Shown: piece by piece, positions 51,468 to 53,754 of the stretch
Position numbering within the stretch: position 1 is the stretch's first letter
How the letters are laid out: each line of letters begins with the position of its first letter
Assembly: GCA_964511015.1 (NCBI GenBank)
Contig: CAZEDX010000026.1
Location: 1-53,754, forward strand
DNA: 53,754 nt
From: FEN-1099 sp964511015
Lineage (GTDB): Bacteria > Lernaellota > Lernaellaia > Lernaellales > Lernaellaceae
Reading direction: 5' to 3'
Program-made: the position numbers and the translations under genes
Notes under the pieces: model-generated
Seen by the model: only the letters and a program-made list of their open reading frames with translations
What the model was told of the DNA's origin: nothing
The model's database searches: none

Positions 51468-52658
51468 TCACAGCGCGTTAAACGCCTCAGCGATGCGATT
51501 GAGGCCTTTTTCGATCTGCTGCATGGACGTGGCATAGCTCAGCCGGATGTTTGGATCGGCGCCAAAACCGATACCCGGAACGACGGCGACTTTGACCATT
51601 TCCAGCAGGTATTCCGACATCGCCACCGAACCGTCGATCTGGCGTGCGCCGCCGGTCTTGCCGTAGTAGGCGTCGATCTTCGGGAATACGTAGAATGCCC
51701 CCTGGGGTGCGCAGCATTCCACCCCTGGAATCTCGGCCAGGCGCTTGAGCATGTACGCCCGCCGCTCCGCAAACGCCGCACACATGGTCTTTACGCAGTC
51801 CTGGGGGCCCTTCAGAGCCGCGATCGCCCCCGCCTGCGCAAAACTGGTCGGGTTGCTGGTCGATTGATCCTGGAGGCGCCCAATCATGTCAATCAGCCCC
51901 TCCGGACCCACCGTCCAGCCGATGCGCCAGCCGGTCATGGCGTAGGTCTTGGACGCCCCACTGACGATGACCGTCCGGTCGCGCAATTCCTCGCCCAGGG
52001 TGGGGAAGCAGACGAACTCGAAACCATCGAACACCAAATGTTCGTAGATCTCGTCGGAAATGACCACCAGATCGTGCTCCAGCGCGAAGGCGGCGATGTC
52101 TTCCAGCTCCTTCCGGCTATAGGCCGCGCCGGTGGGGTTGGACGGGCTGTTGAGCACCAGGATTTTGGTCCGCTCGGTGGTGTATTTGAGCAGAATATCG
52201 ATCGTCGCGCGGAAGCCTGTGCGTTCGTCGGTTTGCACGATCACCGGCACGCCGCCGGCAAGCTTCACCATCTCGGGGTAACTGACCCAATACGGGGCCG
52301 GAATCAGCACCTCGTCCCCCCGCTCCACGAGGGCGTGAAAGACGTTGTACAGCGCGTGTTTGCCGCCGCAGGAAATGGCCACGTTTTTGGGAGTCGTCGG
52401 CAGGCCGTAGACCGTGCTGTATTTCTCCGCCACGGCAGCGCGCAACGCGGGCAGGCCGAGGGCCGGCGTATAGCGGGTCACCCCGTCACGCATCGCCTTG
52501 ATCGCCGCTTCTTGAATGTGCGGCGGAGTGTCGAAATCGGGCTCGCCGGCGCCGAAGGCCACGACATCTTCGCCCTTGGCTTTCATGGCGTTGGCTCGTG
52601 CGGTCACAGCCAGGGTGATCGACGGTTCCAGACGGGTCACGCGGCTAGCATAGTTCAT
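51468..52658 (-). CDS. Aspartate-type class I aminotransferase
   Basis: 396 residues of fold-type I. Y63-containing YTPALGLPALR, N174 (NSPSNPTG), D202 (SDEIYEH), PLP lysine K237 (SGASKTYAMTGWRIG) and the distal Arg in RLSYA. The features fit the Ib subgroup (AspC-like), which transaminates aspartate or aromatic acids with 2-oxoglutarate. It follows coaD by 9 bases and is likely cotranscribed with rsmD and coaD. Confidence 0.92.
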   Translation of the reverse strand: MNYASRVTRLEPSITLAVTARANAMKAKGEDVVAFGAGEPDFDTPPHIQEAAIKAMRDGVTRYTPALGLPALRAAVAEKYSTVYGLPTTPKNVAISCGGKHALYNVFHALVERGDEVLIPAPYWVSYPEMVKLAGGVPVIVQTDERTGFRATIDILLKYTTERTKILVLNSPSNPTGAAYSRKELEDIAAFALEHDLVVISDEIYEHLVFDGFEFVCFPTLGEELRDRTVIVSGASKTYAMTGWRIGWTVGPEGLIDMIGRLQDQSTSNPTSFAQAGAIAALKGPQDCVKTMCAAFAERRAYMLKRLAEIPGVECCAPQGAFYVFPKIDAYYGKTGGARQIDGSVAMSEYLLEMVKVAVVPGIGFGADPNIRLSYATSMQQIEKGLNRIAEAFNAL

Positions 52659-52667
52659 GGCGTTTCC

Positions 52668-53168
52668 TCAGCCCAATGGAGCGGATTTCTGCTGGTTTAT
52701 CTTCGCTCGCAGTGCGTCTTCCACGCCGGGGGTCACCATGATGCTGACGTCGCCCCCGAACATGGCGATTTCCTTGACCATGGTCGACGACAGATATATG
52801 TAGCGATGACTGGCCATCAGGAAGTACGTGTCGCATTCCGGATACAGGGCGCGGTTGGTCAGCGCCATCTGGAATTCGTAGTCGAAATCGCTGATCGCCC
52901 GCAAGCCACGGATGACCACCTGGGCGCCGATGCGCTTGATGTAGTCGACCAACAATTCCGAGAAGGTCTCCACCCGCACCGTGGGCAACTCGAGCGCATC
53001 GCGGATCATCTGCACGCGCTCCTCGGCGGTGAATAGGCATTTCTTGCGGGGATTCACCGCAACCGCCACCACCAGGTTCTCGAACGCCATGTGCGCGCGC
53101 TTGATCAGATCGACATGGCCTTTGGTGATCGGATCGAAACTACCCGGATAGATCGCCAGCTTCGGCAT
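52668..53168 (-). CDS. coaD: Phosphopantetheine adenylyltransferase
   Basis: CoaD makes dephospho-CoA from 4'-phosphopantetheine and ATP. The 166-residue product has AIYPGSFDPITKGHVDLI (the TxGH nucleotidyl motif), VNPRKKCLF, IRGLRAISDFDYEFQMA and the YIYLSSTMVKEI end, all family hallmarks. The start at 53168 follows AAAAGGAA. Its first 29 bases overlap the end of rsmD. Confidence 0.97.
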   Translation of the reverse strand: MPKLAIYPGSFDPITKGHVDLIKRAHMAFENLVVAVAVNPRKKCLFTAEERVQMIRDALELPTVRVETFSELLVDYIKRIGAQVVIRGLRAISDFDYEFQMALTNRALYPECDTYFLMASHRYIYLSSTMVKEIAMFGGDVSIMVTPGVEDALRAKINQQKSAPLG

Positions 53169-53724
53169 GATGTTCCTTTTCACCCCAGGTGATGAAGTCG
53201 ACGCGCCCGTCCCCATACACGCGCTGGTCGCGCCGCACCAAGCCGGCGGGGAGTTCCACCTCTTCCGACTTGATGTGACGCAGGATAGTCAATCCGTCGG
53301 GCGCAAGCAACTTGAATTCCGCCACCCGCGCCAGGGCCGGCGTACACAGGCCGTGGCTGTACGGCGGATCGAGGAACACCAGATCGAACGGCCCGGCCGC
53401 GGCGGCCGCGCGCGCCAGGCTGAGGAAGTCGCCGACACGCACCTGCGCCCGGTCGGCCACGCGCCACTCGGCCAGCAAGCGCTCGAGGCGCTCGGCGGTC
53501 GGGCGGTGCCGCTCGACGTAGAACACGCGCTCGGCGCCGCGCGACAAGGCTTCGAGCCCGAGCGCCCCAGTGCCGGCGAAGGCGTCGAGCACCCGCGCGC
53601 CGTCCACCCGGTCGCGCAGGATGTTGAAGACCGACTGGCGAATCTGATCGAGCGCCGGCCGCAAGTGCTCCGACGCGTGGGCCGGAAACCGCCTGCCGCC
53701 CAGTTCGCCGCCCGTGATGCGCAT
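53140..53724 (-). CDS. rsmD: 16S rRNA (guanine966-N2)-methyltransferase
   Basis: 194 residues with RITGGELGGRRF at the start, RPALDQIRQSVFNIL, the SAM-binding motif DAFAGTGALGLEALSRGA and the catalytic LDPPY. RsmD methylates G966 of 16S rRNA. ATG at 53724 follows TTAGGAG. The overlap with coaD is a common arrangement. Confidence 0.95.
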   Translation of the reverse strand: MRITGGELGGRRFPAHASEHLRPALDQIRQSVFNILRDRVDGARVLDAFAGTGALGLEALSRGAERVFYVERHRPTAERLERLLAEWRVADRAQVRVGDFLSLARAAAAAGPFDLVFLDPPYSHGLCTPALARVAEFKLLAPDGLTILRHIKSEEVELPAGLVRRDQRVYGDGRVDFITWGEKEHHAEAGDLSG

Positions 53725-53754
53725 GGCACTCCTAAATAGGGACAGCTACCGTTT

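Overview
The window is high-GC DNA from a Gram-negative bacterium. Evidence for this is a YidC with a large periplasmic domain, several signal-peptidase-II lipoproteins, a TPR plus outer-membrane barrel protein, and a multihaem cytochrome c joined to a membrane cytochrome b. Long runs of Asp-Asp-Asp-X spacers occur in six exported proteins. I associate such spacers with metagenome-derived Deltaproteobacteria/Myxococcota/Lernaellota-like lineages, but this placement is inference; no rRNA gene is present. I saw no tRNA, rRNA, CRISPR array, insertion sequence, phage gene or replication origin. Coding density is high and the genes look chromosomal.

Layout. 1-7.4 kb: two paralogous exported zinc metallopeptidases (the first cut by the left edge) enclosing smpB, trxC, a small unknown gene and a membrane protein, then an SDR dehydrogenase. 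7.5-11.7 kb: an Asp-rich lipoprotein divergent from a gingipain-like C25 protease. 11.8-18.8 kb: glmS, an unknown membrane-anchored protein, an SCP2-like protein coupled to a GSA-type aminotransferase, and a GT2/GT-C glycosyltransferase pair. 18.8-22.2 kb (minus strand): the conserved rpmH-rnpA-yidD-yidC-jag operon. 22.4-27.8 kb: a 1012-residue Asp-rich lipoprotein with Ig-like repeats and a possible lipid-binding C-terminus, followed by a subtilisin with MopE-like repeats. 27.9-32.5 kb: a zinc-ribbon membrane protein, a trxA/TPR-barrel/small exported protein operon, hutI, and a lysine-rich histone-H1-like gene. 32.6-41 kb: an M29 aminopeptidase, MtfA, an AMACR-like protein, a membrane glycosyltransferase, a radical-SAM enzyme, a coiled-coil membrane protein and an orphan OppF-type ATPase. 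40.6-49.1 kb: archease, an HDAC-family deacetylase, an S9 peptidase, an SGNH hydrolase, an Asp-rich TAP-like hydrolase, a transporter-suffix-like protein and a Tat-exported DUF362 lipoprotein. 49.3-53.7 kb: an 11-haem cytochrome c/cytochrome b fusion, an aspartate-type aminotransferase, coaD and rsmD.

Function. At least seven exported or peptide-directed hydrolases (two metallopeptidases, C25, subtilisin, S9, TAP-like, M29), with a histidine-degradation enzyme and an aminotransferase, suggest growth on protein and peptides. The cytochrome fusion suggests quinone-linked periplasmic electron transfer.

The most interesting pattern is a mirror-image architecture of the Asp-rich spacers. In four lipoproteins the spacer directly follows the lipidated N-terminal Cys (in one of them it is short and split). 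In the two secreted proteases it sits at the extreme C-terminus and ends in a short Gly/Ser-rich Cys tail (SSGCGC or GSGGGGCA) with no membrane helix after it. This suggests an undescribed C-terminal cysteine anchoring or processing route that uses the same spacer. A Slam-like TPR/barrel protein in the same window is a candidate partner for surface display.
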